This document shows positions 15,957-24,051 of a stretch of 42,791 bases of DNA, piece by piece; the stretch's first letter is position 1; every line of letters starts with the position of its first letter. Source of the stretch: Micromonospora sp. AMSO31t (GTDB lineage Bacteria; Actinomycetota; Actinomycetes; Mycobacteriales; Micromonosporaceae); NCBI RefSeq assembly GCF_008868175.1, contig NZ_WBKT01000039.1, forward strand, positions 1-42,791, in the 5' to 3' direction. Under the pieces are notes generated by a model. It saw only the letters and a list, made by a program, of their open reading frames with translations, was not told the DNA's origin and made no database searches. Both the position numbers and the translations under genes were made by a program.

Positions 15957-16019
15957 TTGACCGGATTATTTCGGCGTGGTTACCGTAGCACCCTGAAAGC
16001 GCTTACTGAAAGCGCATTC
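15957..16019 (+). promoter_or_regulatory. Promoter and tandem LacI operators of the catabolic operon
   Basis: TTGACC (15957-15962), 18 bases, then TACCGT (15981-15986). At the expected start point lie two operator-like sequences in tandem: GAAAGCGCTTAC (15995-16006) and GAAAGCGCATTC (16008-16019). Both contain the AAAGCGC core common to LacI sites. Binding there would block the plus-strand promoter directly. Confidence 0.65.
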
Positions 16020-16129
16020 AGGGCCGGTTCCCCCTCCTCACCGGGGTCGTCCGGCCCTGCCGACGGCACGCGCCTACCCAGCGGCTGAGTACCCGGAAAC
16101 CGCCGGCCAGCCAGGGAGAACGGAGGGTC

Positions 16130-17008
16130 ATGGCCGCGCAGAGCACCATCGAGCAACGGGAGCGCACCGCTCCCGCCGGCGCCACCGCGTCGGCCACCCG
16201 CCGCCCCGGCGGGGCGGGCGCCGGCCTGCTCCGGTTCGCCCGCAACACCTGGCGCCCGGCCGCGGTCCTCGTGGCCATCCTCCTCGTCTGGTGGATGGTC
16301 ACCGCCGCGGACCTGGTGAAGCCCTACCTGGTTCCCTCCCCCGGCACGACGCTGGACGTCGTCCTCGCCCAGCCGGGTTACTTCGCGCACCACACCTGGA
16401 TCACCACCTACGAGACGGTGCTCGGTTTCGCCATCGCCATCGTGGTCGGCGTGCTCTCCGCCGTCGTCATGGTCTACTCGCCCACCGTCGAGAAGAGCCT
16501 CTACCCGCTGCTGCTGTTCGCCCAGGTCATCCCGAAGATCGCGATCGCGCCGCTGTTCATCGTGTGGCTCGGCTTCGGGCTGTCACCCAAGGTCGTCGTC
16601 GCGGTCCTCATGGCCTTCTTCCCCATCGTCATCTCCACGGTCACCGGCATGAAGTCGATCGACCCGGAGATGCTGCAACTGTCGGCGACCATGGGCGCGG
16701 GCCCGGCCCAGACGTTCCGGAAGATCCGGTTCCCCGCCGCCCTGCCGCACCTGTTCGCCGGCCTGAAGGTCGCCGCCACCATGGCCGTCACGGGCGCCGT
16801 CGTCGGTGAGTTCGTCGGCGCCAACGAGGGCCTCGGCTACGTGATCCTGCAGGCCAACGGCAACCTCGACACCCCGACCCTCTTCGCCGGGCTGATCATC
16901 ATGTCGCTGCTCGGCGTCGTCCTCTTCGTCGTCGTGGAACTGCTGGAGTACCTCGTCCTGCCGTGGCACGCCAGCCGCCGCACGGACTCCGCCACCACCA
17001 CCCTGTGA
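16130..17008 (+). CDS. ABC transporter permease (SsuC/TauC/ThiX type)
   Basis: 292 residues from ATG 16130, with GGAGGGT just upstream. After a soluble N-terminal tail of about 45 residues come six hydrophobic segments. The EAA-like loop lies around residues 183-213 (DPEMLQLSATMGAGPAQTF then RKIRFPAALPHLFAGLKVAA), the standard coupling site for the ATPase in the nitrate/sulfonate/taurine family. GAVVGEFVGANEGLGYVI is a further family signature. It is the first gene of the seven-gene operon. Relatives carry sulfonates, nitrate, bicarbonate or pyrimidine precursors, not usually sugars, so the substrate is open. Confidence 0.93.
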   Translation: MAAQSTIEQRERTAPAGATASATRRPGGAGAGLLRFARNTWRPAAVLVAILLVWWMVTAADLVKPYLVPSPGTTLDVVLAQPGYFAHHTWITTYETVLGFAIAIVVGVLSAVVMVYSPTVEKSLYPLLLFAQVIPKIAIAPLFIVWLGFGLSPKVVVAVLMAFFPIVISTVTGMKSIDPEMLQLSATMGAGPAQTFRKIRFPAALPHLFAGLKVAATMAVTGAVVGEFVGANEGLGYVILQANGNLDTPTLFAGLIIMSLLGVVLFVVVELLEYLVLPWHASRRTDSATTTL

Positions 17009-17024
17009 ACAGGAGAACCCTCGG

Positions 17025-18041
17025 ATGAAGTTGCGTACTCTCGCCGCCGCGCTCCTGCCGGCACTCCTTCTGGCCACCACCGCCTGCGGCTCCTCCTCCG
17101 ACGAGCAGGAGAAGAACGCCCAGGGCCTCGACAAGGTCACCCTGACCCTCAACTGGTACCCGTACGGTGAGCACGCCCCGTTCTACCTGGGCAAGAAGCA
17201 GGGCATCTACGCCAAGCACGGCATCGACCTGACCATCCAGGCCGGCCAGGGCTCACAGAAGACCGTGCAGGCCACCGCCGCCGGGCAGACCGACTTCGGC
17301 TGGGCCGACACCCCGGCGCTGCTCTCGGCCGTCGGCCAGGGCATGGACGTCAAGAGCGTCGGCGTCTTCCTGCAGACCACCCCGTCGTCGGTGCAGTTCT
17401 TCACCGACAAGAACGTGGCCTCCCCCGCCGACCTCAAGGGCAAGACCATCGCCTCCACGGCCGGCGACGCGCTGAGCAAGACTTTCCCGGCGTTCCTCAA
17501 GACCAACGGTCTGGCCGCCACCGACGTGACCCTGCAGAACACCGACCCGGCCGGCAAGATGGCCGCCGTCATGTCGGGCAAGACCGACGCGCTGCTCGGC
17601 TTCGCCACCGACCAGGGCCCGACCATGCAGGAGAAGGCCGGCAAGCAGGTCTCCTACCTGAAGTTCGCCGAGCACGGCCTGAACTTCTACAGCAACGGCC
17701 TGATCGCCTCAAGCGACACCATCAAGAACAAGCAGGACCTGGTCAAGCGCATGGTCGCCGCCAGCAGCGAGGCGTGGACCGCCGCCGAGAAGGACGCCGC
17801 CGGCGCGGTCGCGGCGATGGCCGGCGCCTCCCAGCAGCTGCCGTCGGAGAAGGTGCTGACCGACCAGTTCAACGCCACGCTGCAGCTGCTGCACACCGAC
17901 GCCACCAAGGGACAGGCCCCGGGCGTCAACGACGAGGCCGACTGGCAGAAGACCATCACCGTCTTCGCCGATGCGGGTGTGATCACCAAGGCGGAGTCGC
18001 CGTCGGCGTACTGGGACGCGAGCTTCGCTCCGAAGGGTTGA
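17025..18041 (+). CDS. ABC transporter substrate-binding lipoprotein (NMT1/ThiY-like)
   Basis: 338 residues. The signal peptide ends in the lipobox LATTAC with the lipidated Cys at 21. The mature part begins VTLTLNWYPYGEHAPFYLGK followed by KQGIYAKHGIDLTIQAGQGS, the classic start of NMT1/THI5-like binding proteins for pyrimidine precursors and related compounds. GQTDFGWADTPALLSAVGQG and AVMSGKTDALLGFATDQGP are also family typical. It would be anchored outside the membrane and deliver ligand to the adjoining permease. The catabolic context suggests a carbon source rather than a thiamin precursor; this is inference. Confidence 0.93.
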   Translation: MKLRTLAAALLPALLLATTACGSSSDEQEKNAQGLDKVTLTLNWYPYGEHAPFYLGKKQGIYAKHGIDLTIQAGQGSQKTVQATAAGQTDFGWADTPALLSAVGQGMDVKSVGVFLQTTPSSVQFFTDKNVASPADLKGKTIASTAGDALSKTFPAFLKTNGLAATDVTLQNTDPAGKMAAVMSGKTDALLGFATDQGPTMQEKAGKQVSYLKFAEHGLNFYSNGLIASSDTIKNKQDLVKRMVAASSEAWTAAEKDAAGAVAAMAGASQQLPSEKVLTDQFNATLQLLHTDATKGQAPGVNDEADWQKTITVFADAGVITKAESPSAYWDASFAPKG

Positions 18042-18046
18042 TTTCG

Positions 18047-18868
18047 ATGACGGTCGGCAACACCACCACGCAGCGCTCCGCGGACGCCACGGGGACCGGC
18101 GCCACGGTCGAGATCGATGAGGTCGCGGTCCGGTTCCGCACCAAGAAGAAGGACGTCACGGCGCTGCGCGACGTCTCGCTCCGGATCGAGCCGGGCGAGT
18201 TCGTCGCCATCGTCGGCGCCTCCGGCTGCGGCAAGTCCACGCTGCTCAAGCTGGTGTCCGGCCTGCTGCGGCCCTCGTCCGGCCAGGTCCGCCTGCACGG
18301 CGAGGACGTGCGGGGGCCGCGGCGCGACATCGGGTACATCTTCCAGCGCGCCGCCCTGCTGGAGTGGCGCACGGCCCGGCGCAACATCCTGCTCCAGGCC
18401 GAGATGCGGGGCATGCCCAAGGCGCAGGCCCGCCAGCGCGTCGACGAGCTGATCGCCATGACGGGGCTGACCGGCTTCGAGGACGCGTACCCGAACGAGC
18501 TCTCCGGCGGCATGCAGCAGCGCGTGGCCCTGTGCCGTGCGCTGCTGCACCGCCCCCCGGTGCTGCTCATGGACGAGCCGTTCGGTGCGCTCGACGCCCT
18601 CACCCGCGAGCAGATGAACGTCGAACTGCGGCGGATCTGGCGGGAGACCGGCACCACCGTCCTGCTGGTCACCCACTCCATCGCCGAGGCGGTCTACCTG
18701 GCCAACCGGGTGATCGTCATGACCCCTCGACCCGGCACCGTCGCCGAGGTCATCGATGTCGACCTCCCCGTCGAGCGGGACTACGGCCAGACCATGTCGG
18801 CGCCGGAGTTCGCCCGCGCCACGGGACGCATCCGGGACCTGCTGGGTGCGACGACGACCGCCGAATAA
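18047..18868 (+). CDS. ABC transporter ATP-binding protein (SsuB/TauB type)
   Basis: 273 residues from ATG 18047, five bases after the binding-protein stop. Walker A GASGCGKST near 64-72, Q-loop IFQRAALLEWRTA, signature LSGGMQQRVALCRAL, Walker B VLLMDEPFGALDALT and H-loop VTHSIAEAVYLANRV are all present. The Q-loop and the PFGALDALTR motif place it with the nitrate/sulfonate/taurine transporters. It completes an importer with the two preceding genes. Confidence 0.94.
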   Translation: MTVGNTTTQRSADATGTGATVEIDEVAVRFRTKKKDVTALRDVSLRIEPGEFVAIVGASGCGKSTLLKLVSGLLRPSSGQVRLHGEDVRGPRRDIGYIFQRAALLEWRTARRNILLQAEMRGMPKAQARQRVDELIAMTGLTGFEDAYPNELSGGMQQRVALCRALLHRPPVLLMDEPFGALDALTREQMNVELRRIWRETGTTVLLVTHSIAEAVYLANRVIVMTPRPGTVAEVIDVDLPVERDYGQTMSAPEFARATGRIRDLLGATTTAE

Positions 18869-18887
18869 CCACTGGAAGGACACACAC

Positions 18888-20039
18888 GTGGAGCGCACGT
18901 CAATCGGGATCATCCTCAACGGGGTGACCGGCCGGATGGGGTACCGGCAGCACCTGGTCCGGTCCCTGCTCGCCATCCGCGAGCAGGGCGGCCTGCCCGC
19001 CCGCGACGGCAGCCGCATCTGGCCCGAGCTGACCCTGGTCGGCCGCAACGAGGCCAAGCTCGCCGAGATCGCCGCCCGGCACGGGCTGACGTCGTACACG
19101 ACCGACCTGGACGCCGCGCTCGCCGACGACTCCCACCAGATCTACTTCGACGCGCAGGTCACCGCGCAGCGGGAGAAGGCGATCCGGGCGGCCATCGAGG
19201 CCGGCAAGCACATCTACACCGAGAAGCCGCTCGCCGAGGGGCTCACCGGCTCGCTGGAACTGGCCCGGCTCGCCGCCGCCAAGGGCGTCAAGAACGGCGT
19301 CGTGCAGGACAAGCTGTTCCTGCCCGGCCTGCGCAAGCTCAAGCGGCTGGTCGACAGCGGCTTCTTCGGCCGGATCCTGTCCGTGCGCGGCGAGTTCGGC
19401 TACTGGGTGTTCGAGGGTGACTGGCAGGACGCCCAGCGGCCGAGCTGGAACTACCGCGCCGAGGACGGCGGCGGCATCACCGTGGACATGTTCCCGCACT
19501 GGCACTACGTCCTGGAGCAGATCTTCGCCCCGGTCACCGCGGTGACCGCGCACATCGCCACGCACATCCCCGAGCGGGTCGACGAGACCGGCCAGACCTA
19601 CCGGGCGACCGCCGACGACGCCGCGTACGGCATCTTCGAGCTGGCCGGCGGCATCACCGCGCAGATCAACTCCTCCTGGGCGGTCCGGGTCTACCGGGAC
19701 GAGCTGGTCGAGTTCCAGGTCGACGGCACGCACGGCAGCGCCGTGGCCGGGCTGCGCGAGTGCCGCATCCAGCACCGCGGTGCCACCCCCATGCCGGTGT
19801 GGAACCCGGACCTGCCGGTCACCGAGCCCTTCCGGGCGCAGTGGCAGACGGTCCCCGACAACGAGGACTTCGACAACGGGTTCAAGATGCAGTGGGAGGC
19901 GTTTCTGCGGCACGTCGTCGACGGCGAGGCGTTCCCGTGGGACTTCATGGCCGGTGTGCGGGGGGTGCAGCTCGCCGAGGCGGGGCTCCAGTCCGCCCGG
20001 GAGGGACGGCGGGTCGAGATCGAGGAGATCCGGCTGTGA
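18888..20039 (+). CDS. Gfo/Idh/MocA-family oxidoreductase
   Basis: 383 residues starting at GTG 18888, with GGAAGGA upstream. The nucleotide-binding start is IGIILNGVTGRMGYRQHLVR, a variant of the usual GxGxxG that resembles DapB. The family motif EKPLAEG (in IYTEKPLAEG) and the C-terminal substrate domain (WNYRAEDGGGITVDMFPHWH) follow. Such enzymes oxidise or reduce sugars, inositols or their lactones with NAD(P). It sits between the transporter and the aldolase-like gene and overlaps the latter by GTGA, so it probably carries out an early oxidation of the imported substrate. Confidence 0.92.
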   Translation: MERTSIGIILNGVTGRMGYRQHLVRSLLAIREQGGLPARDGSRIWPELTLVGRNEAKLAEIAARHGLTSYTTDLDAALADDSHQIYFDAQVTAQREKAIRAAIEAGKHIYTEKPLAEGLTGSLELARLAAAKGVKNGVVQDKLFLPGLRKLKRLVDSGFFGRILSVRGEFGYWVFEGDWQDAQRPSWNYRAEDGGGITVDMFPHWHYVLEQIFAPVTAVTAHIATHIPERVDETGQTYRATADDAAYGIFELAGGITAQINSSWAVRVYRDELVEFQVDGTHGSAVAGLRECRIQHRGATPMPVWNPDLPVTEPFRAQWQTVPDNEDFDNGFKMQWEAFLRHVVDGEAFPWDFMAGVRGVQLAEAGLQSAREGRRVEIEEIRL

Positions 20040-21199
20040 CCGTCCGCATCACCCTCCCCCGCCCCGACGGGGGCGCCGCGGAGCTGACCCTGCGCGAGCC
20101 GGCCGGCTGGCAGCGGCCGGCCACCCCGCCGGCCAGCCGGATCGCGTACGCCGCGGCGCACGTGGTCGCCGACCCGCACGCGGACAACGCGCCCGGCCGG
20201 CCCGCCCGGCTGGACTGGGACGCCACCCTGGCCGTCCGGCGCAACCTCTGGTCCTGGGGTCTCGGCGTCGCCGAGGCCATGGACACCGCCCAGCGCGGCA
20301 TGGGGCTGGACTGGGCGGCCACGCGGGAGCTGATCCGGCGCAGCGCCGCCGACGCCGCCGCCTGCGGCGGGCGCATCGTGGCCGGGGCGGCCACCGACCA
20401 GCTCACCGGCCTGCCCGACACCCTCGACGAGGTCGTCAGCGCGTACGCCGAGCAGGTCGCCTTCGTGCAGGAGTGCGGCGCTGTCCCCGTGGTGATGGCC
20501 AGCCGGCAGCTCGCCGCGCTGGCCACCGGACCCGACGACTACCTGAGCGTCTACGAGCAGGTGCTGCGGGAGACGTCGACGCCGGTGGTGCTGCACTGGC
20601 TCGGCGACATGTTCGACCCGGCCCTCGCCGGCTACTGGGGGTCGACCGATCTCGACGAGGCGACCAAGACGTTCGTGGCGCTGGTGCAGGCGCACGCCGA
20701 CCGGATCGACGGCGTGAAGGTGTCCCTGCTCGACGCCGAGCGGGAGGTGCGGCTGCGCGAGCTGCTGCCGCCCACCGTCAAGGTCTACACCGGCGACGAC
20801 TACCACTACCCGGAGCTGATCGCCGGTGACGGCCGCCGGTTCAGCCACGCGCTGCTCGGCGCGTTCGCGGCCGTCGCGCCGGCCGCGTCGGCGGCGCTGC
20901 AACGCCTCGATGCCGGTGACCCGGCGGGCTTCCGGGCGATCCTGGACCCCACCGTGCCGCTGTCCCGGCACGTCTTCGCCCCGCCGACGCAGTACTACAA
21001 GACCGGCATCGCCTTCCTGTCCTGGCTCAACGGCTTCCAGCCCGGCTTCACCATGGTGGGCGGCCTGCACAGCGGGCGCAGCGTGCCGCACCTCGTGGAG
21101 GTGTTCCGGCTCGCCGACGCCGCCGGGCTGCTGCTCGACCCGGACCTGGCCGTCGCCCGGATGCGCCGCTATTTGTCGGTGGCGGGGGTGTCGGCGTGA
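20036..21199 (+). CDS. DUF993 protein (dihydrodipicolinate synthase-like TIM barrel)
   Basis: 387 residues from GTG 20036 in the GTGA overlap. Recognisable segments are NLWSWGLGVAEAMDTAQRGM, GGRIVAGAATDQL, VVLHWLGDMFDPALAGYWGS, DRIDGVKVSLLDAEREV and KVYTGDDYHYPELIAGDG. The GVKVSLLD segment carries a Lys where class I aldolases of this superfamily form the Schiff base. DUF993 proteins occur in sugar-catabolic clusters beside Gfo/Idh/MocA dehydrogenases and TIM-barrel isomerases, but I know of no defined reaction. An aldol cleavage or dehydration of the oxidised intermediate is a reasonable guess. Confidence 0.85.
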   Translation: MTVRITLPRPDGGAAELTLREPAGWQRPATPPASRIAYAAAHVVADPHADNAPGRPARLDWDATLAVRRNLWSWGLGVAEAMDTAQRGMGLDWAATRELIRRSAADAAACGGRIVAGAATDQLTGLPDTLDEVVSAYAEQVAFVQECGAVPVVMASRQLAALATGPDDYLSVYEQVLRETSTPVVLHWLGDMFDPALAGYWGSTDLDEATKTFVALVQAHADRIDGVKVSLLDAEREVRLRELLPPTVKVYTGDDYHYPELIAGDGRRFSHALLGAFAAVAPAASAALQRLDAGDPAGFRAILDPTVPLSRHVFAPPTQYYKTGIAFLSWLNGFQPGFTMVGGLHSGRSVPHLVEVFRLADAAGLLLDPDLAVARMRRYLSVAGVSA

Positions 21200-21255
21200 G
21201 CGCGAGGAGTGAGCCGGTCCTGCGAGCCCCGCAGGCGCGAACGGAAGGAAACACG
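21196..21255 (+). repeat. Low-complexity GAG/GCG-rich segment resembling a dispersed actinomycete repeat
   Basis: The 60 bases between the DUF993 stop and the likely isomerase start contain GCGAGGAGTGAGC and GCGAGCCCCGCAGGCGCGAA. This resembles short sequences I recall as scattered between genes in Micromonospora-type genomes. Only one copy is in the window, so the repeat nature cannot be shown here. Confidence 0.3.
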
Positions 21256-22095
21256 GTGAGGGCCGTCGACCCCCGCCTGGCGAGGTTGTCGCTGAATCAG
21301 CGCACCACCGAGTCGTGGTCGGTGCGGGAGGCCGTCGAGGGCTGCGTCCGCGCCGGCATTCCGGCCATCGGGTTGTGGCGGGAGCCGGTGGCCGAGATCG
21401 GGGTGGCCGCTGCCGCGAAGCTCGTCGCCGACGCGGGACTGCGGGTGTCGTCGCTGTGCCGGGGCGGCTTCCTCACCGCCGGCGGCGAGGCCGGCCGGGC
21501 CGCGCTGGAGGACAACCGGCGCGCCATCGACGAGGCCGCCGGCCTGGGCACGGACTGCCTGGTCATGGTCGTCGGCGGGCTGCCGCCCGGCTCCCGCGAC
21601 CTGATCCGCGCCCGGCAGCGGGTGGCCGACGCCCTGGCCGAGCTGGCCCCGTACGCGGGCGAGCGGGGCGTGCGCCTGGCCCTGGAGCCGTTGCACCCGA
21701 TGTACTGCGCGGACCGCGCGGTGCTGTCCACCCTGGGGCAGGCCATCGACCTGGCCGAACCGTTCCCGGTGGCGCAGGTGGGCGTCGTCGTGGACACCTT
21801 CCACATCTGGTGGGACCCGGACGTCTGGCGGCAGATCGCCCGGGCCGGCGACCGCATCGCCAGTTTCCAGGTCTGCGACTTTCTCACCCCGCTCCCGGCC
21901 GACGTGCTGCTCGGCCGCGGCATGATGGGCGACGGGCACATCGACTTCCCGCCGTTCCGGCGGGCCGTCGAGGAGGCCGGCTACACCGGCGACACCGAGG
22001 TGGAGATCTTCAACGCCGAGGTGTGGGCGACCGACCCCGACGAGGTCCTCGCCACCATGAAGGACCGCTACCTCCAGCTCGTGCTCGCCGACTGA
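21256..22095 (+). CDS. Sugar phosphate isomerase/epimerase (xylose isomerase-like TIM barrel)
   Basis: 279 residues from GTG 21256, with AAGGAA upstream; an earlier GTG (21196) would add 20 residues read from repeat-like sequence and is less likely. Barrel signatures: PRLARLSLNQRTTESWSV, ALEPLHPMYCADRAVLSTL with the metal-binding Glu, GVVVDTFHIWWDPDVW (Asp, His), FQVCDFLTP, and GHIDFPPFRRAVEEAGYTG then EVEIFNAEVW (second Glu). These are the metal ligands of the AP-endonuclease-family-2/xylose isomerase-like fold. It would interconvert or epimerise a sugar or keto-acid intermediate. It overlaps the glycerate kinase gene by one base. Confidence 0.9.
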   Translation: MRAVDPRLARLSLNQRTTESWSVREAVEGCVRAGIPAIGLWREPVAEIGVAAAAKLVADAGLRVSSLCRGGFLTAGGEAGRAALEDNRRAIDEAAGLGTDCLVMVVGGLPPGSRDLIRARQRVADALAELAPYAGERGVRLALEPLHPMYCADRAVLSTLGQAIDLAEPFPVAQVGVVVDTFHIWWDPDVWRQIARAGDRIASFQVCDFLTPLPADVLLGRGMMGDGHIDFPPFRRAVEEAGYTGDTEVEIFNAEVWATDPDEVLATMKDRYLQLVLAD

Positions 22096-23186
22096 TGCGC
22101 GTCGTCGTCGCGCCCGACTCGTTCAAGGGCTCGGTCGCCGCCGGCGACGCGGCCCGGGCCCTCGCCCGCGGCTGGCTGGCCCACCGGCCCGGCGACGACG
22201 TACGGCTGCTCCCCCTGGCCGACGGCGGCGAAGGCACGGTCGACGCCTTCGCCGCGGCGCTGCCGGACGCCGAGCGCCGGACGACGGTCGTGCCGGGGCC
22301 GGACGGCCGGCCGGTCGACGCGGCGTGGCTGCTGCTGCCGGACCGGACCGCCGTGCTGGAGCTGGCCCAGTCCAGCGGGCTGCCGCTGCTGGCCTCCCCG
22401 GATGCGCTCGGCGCGCACACCTACGGGCTGGGCGTGGTGGCGCGGGCCGCCCTCGACGCCGGGGCCACCCGCCTCGTCATCGGACTCGGCGGCTCCGCGT
22501 CCACCGACGGCGGCACCGGCGCGCTGCGCGCCCTCGGGCTGCGGCTGCACGACGACCAGGGCCGGGAACTGCCGCTCGGTGGCGCGGCGCTGGCCGAGCT
22601 GGCCCGCCTCGACACCACCGGCCTGGCGCCCCCGCCGCCCGGCGGCGTGCACCTGCTGGTCGACGTGACCGCGCCGCTGACCGGCCCGGCCGGGGCCGCC
22701 GCCACCTACGGACCGCAGAAGGGCGCCGGCCCGGAGGCCGTGGCGCTGCTGGACGCGGCGCTGGGCCGGTTCGCCGGGCTGGCCGGCGGTGCGCCGGACC
22801 AGCCCGGCGCCGGCGCGGCCGGCGGCACGGCGTACGGTCTCGCGGCGCTGTGGGACGCGCGGATCGCGCCGGGCGCCGCGACGATCGCCACGCTGGTCGG
22901 GTTGGGCGACGCGCTCGCCGGCGCGGACCTGGTGCTCACCGGCGAGGGACGCTTCGACGACACCTCGCTGACCGGCAAGGTGGTCGGCTCGCTGCTCGAC
23001 GCGGCCGCGGCCGCCGGCGTACCCGTGGCGGTGGCCGCTGGGCAGGTCGCCGGACGGGTTCCCGGGTCGGTGGCGGCGGCGGTGTCCCTGGTGGAACTCG
23101 CCGGCTCGATCGACGCGGCTATGGACGACCCGACGACGTGGCTGGCCGAGGCCGGCGAGGCGCTGTCCCGGCGGCTGACCCGCTGA
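22095..23186 (+). CDS. Glycerate 2-kinase (GarK/GlxK family)
   Basis: 363 residues, ATG 22095 in a TGATG overlap. It begins MRVVVAPDSFKGSVAAGDAA, the diagnostic start of family-1 glycerate kinases, followed by LLPLADGGEGTVDAF, RLVIGLGGSASTDGGTGALR, ATYGPQKGAGPEAV and DLVLTGEGRFDDTSLTGKVV. It phosphorylates glycerate to 2-phosphoglycerate with ATP, feeding lower glycolysis. As the last gene it suggests that the pathway releases glycerate or tartronate semialdehyde. A 105-bp piece of a related gene lies at 27411-27515. Confidence 0.95.
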   Translation: MRVVVAPDSFKGSVAAGDAARALARGWLAHRPGDDVRLLPLADGGEGTVDAFAAALPDAERRTTVVPGPDGRPVDAAWLLLPDRTAVLELAQSSGLPLLASPDALGAHTYGLGVVARAALDAGATRLVIGLGGSASTDGGTGALRALGLRLHDDQGRELPLGGAALAELARLDTTGLAPPPPGGVHLLVDVTAPLTGPAGAAATYGPQKGAGPEAVALLDAALGRFAGLAGGAPDQPGAGAAGGTAYGLAALWDARIAPGAATIATLVGLGDALAGADLVLTGEGRFDDTSLTGKVVGSLLDAAAAAGVPVAVAAGQVAGRVPGSVAAAVSLVELAGSIDAAMDDPTTWLAEAGEALSRRLTR

Positions 23187-23248
23187 GGGGACCTGATCCT
23201 CGTCGCATCCGCGCCGTTGCGGTGCTCGCTCGCTTCTGGGCAGAGCTG

Positions 23249-24037
23249 TCAGGAGTAGCGGAATTCAGCCGGCGACACTGTTGCGGTGCCGCAGGTCGAT
23301 GGCGTTCCGGCGCATTCCACCCAATGGTCCGTCCCGGCCATGACCCGGTAACCGTGCGGACTCTTGAAACCCGTCGTCCGGAAGGGCCGGCCGTGGTTGG
23401 TCACCTCGACATTCTGCGACTCGCCGCCCACGACGAGGTTGAGATCGATGACCCATTCCACCGTGCCCCTGGTGGTGGCGGTCAGCTCGAAGACCTCGGT
23501 CTCTCCCTTTTCGAGGGTGAACCCGAAGAGCGGCAGCCGGCCGTCCACCTTGGCGGCGTACTCGGCTGACGGTTCTGCCGCATCCAGATCCATGGCGACC
23601 TGCCGCGGCGTGACGGTGCCCTGCCCGCCGCCGCAGGTCAGTGAGGCGCCGCCCGGGTCAGGGGTCGCCGAACGCCTGATGACGCGTGCGCGCATCCCCT
23701 CGATGAGCACGCCCTTGTCGGAAGCGCCCTGCACCACCAGCCGCACCCTGGTGGCCTCCTGATCCACCCCGCCGTTGCCGTGCGCCCAATCCACGATCGA
23801 GGGGCAGTCGAGCGGAGGACGTGTGGCGGGACGTGCGTCCGTGGGCATGACGAACGAGAACACGTCGTTGCCCCAGGCGGGCACGGTGGCGGGGTTGCTC
23901 ACCACGTTGACCGCGACGGGCCGCTCGTCCTGCGGGTCGAGCATCTTCGGCACATAGATGCCCGCGGCGGCACCGATGACAGCCAGGACGGTGCCGCCGA
24001 CCACGAACCACCATCCCTTGCTGATGGACTGCAGCAC
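23249..24037 (-). CDS. Membrane-anchored secreted protein of unknown function
   Basis: About 262 residues if started at GTG 24037, 14 bases after the upstream stop; the frame is open further upstream but inside the preceding gene. One transmembrane helix near the N-terminus (SKGWWFVVGGTVLAVIGAAA) is followed by an extracellular part of beta-rich appearance with four Cys (DCPSIVDW, LTCGGGQG, WVECAGTPSTCG) that could form two disulfides. No family is recognised. It is paired with the lipoprotein gene upstream, suggesting that they act together at the cell surface. Confidence 0.8.
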   Translation of the reverse strand: MLQSISKGWWFVVGGTVLAVIGAAAGIYVPKMLDPQDERPVAVNVVSNPATVPAWGNDVFSFVMPTDARPATRPPLDCPSIVDWAHGNGGVDQEATRVRLVVQGASDKGVLIEGMRARVIRRSATPDPGGASLTCGGGQGTVTPRQVAMDLDAAEPSAEYAAKVDGRLPLFGFTLEKGETEVFELTATTRGTVEWVIDLNLVVGGESQNVEVTNHGRPFRTTGFKSPHGYRVMAGTDHWVECAGTPSTCGTATVSPAEFRYS

Positions 24038-24051
24038 CCGCCGCCGCGGGC

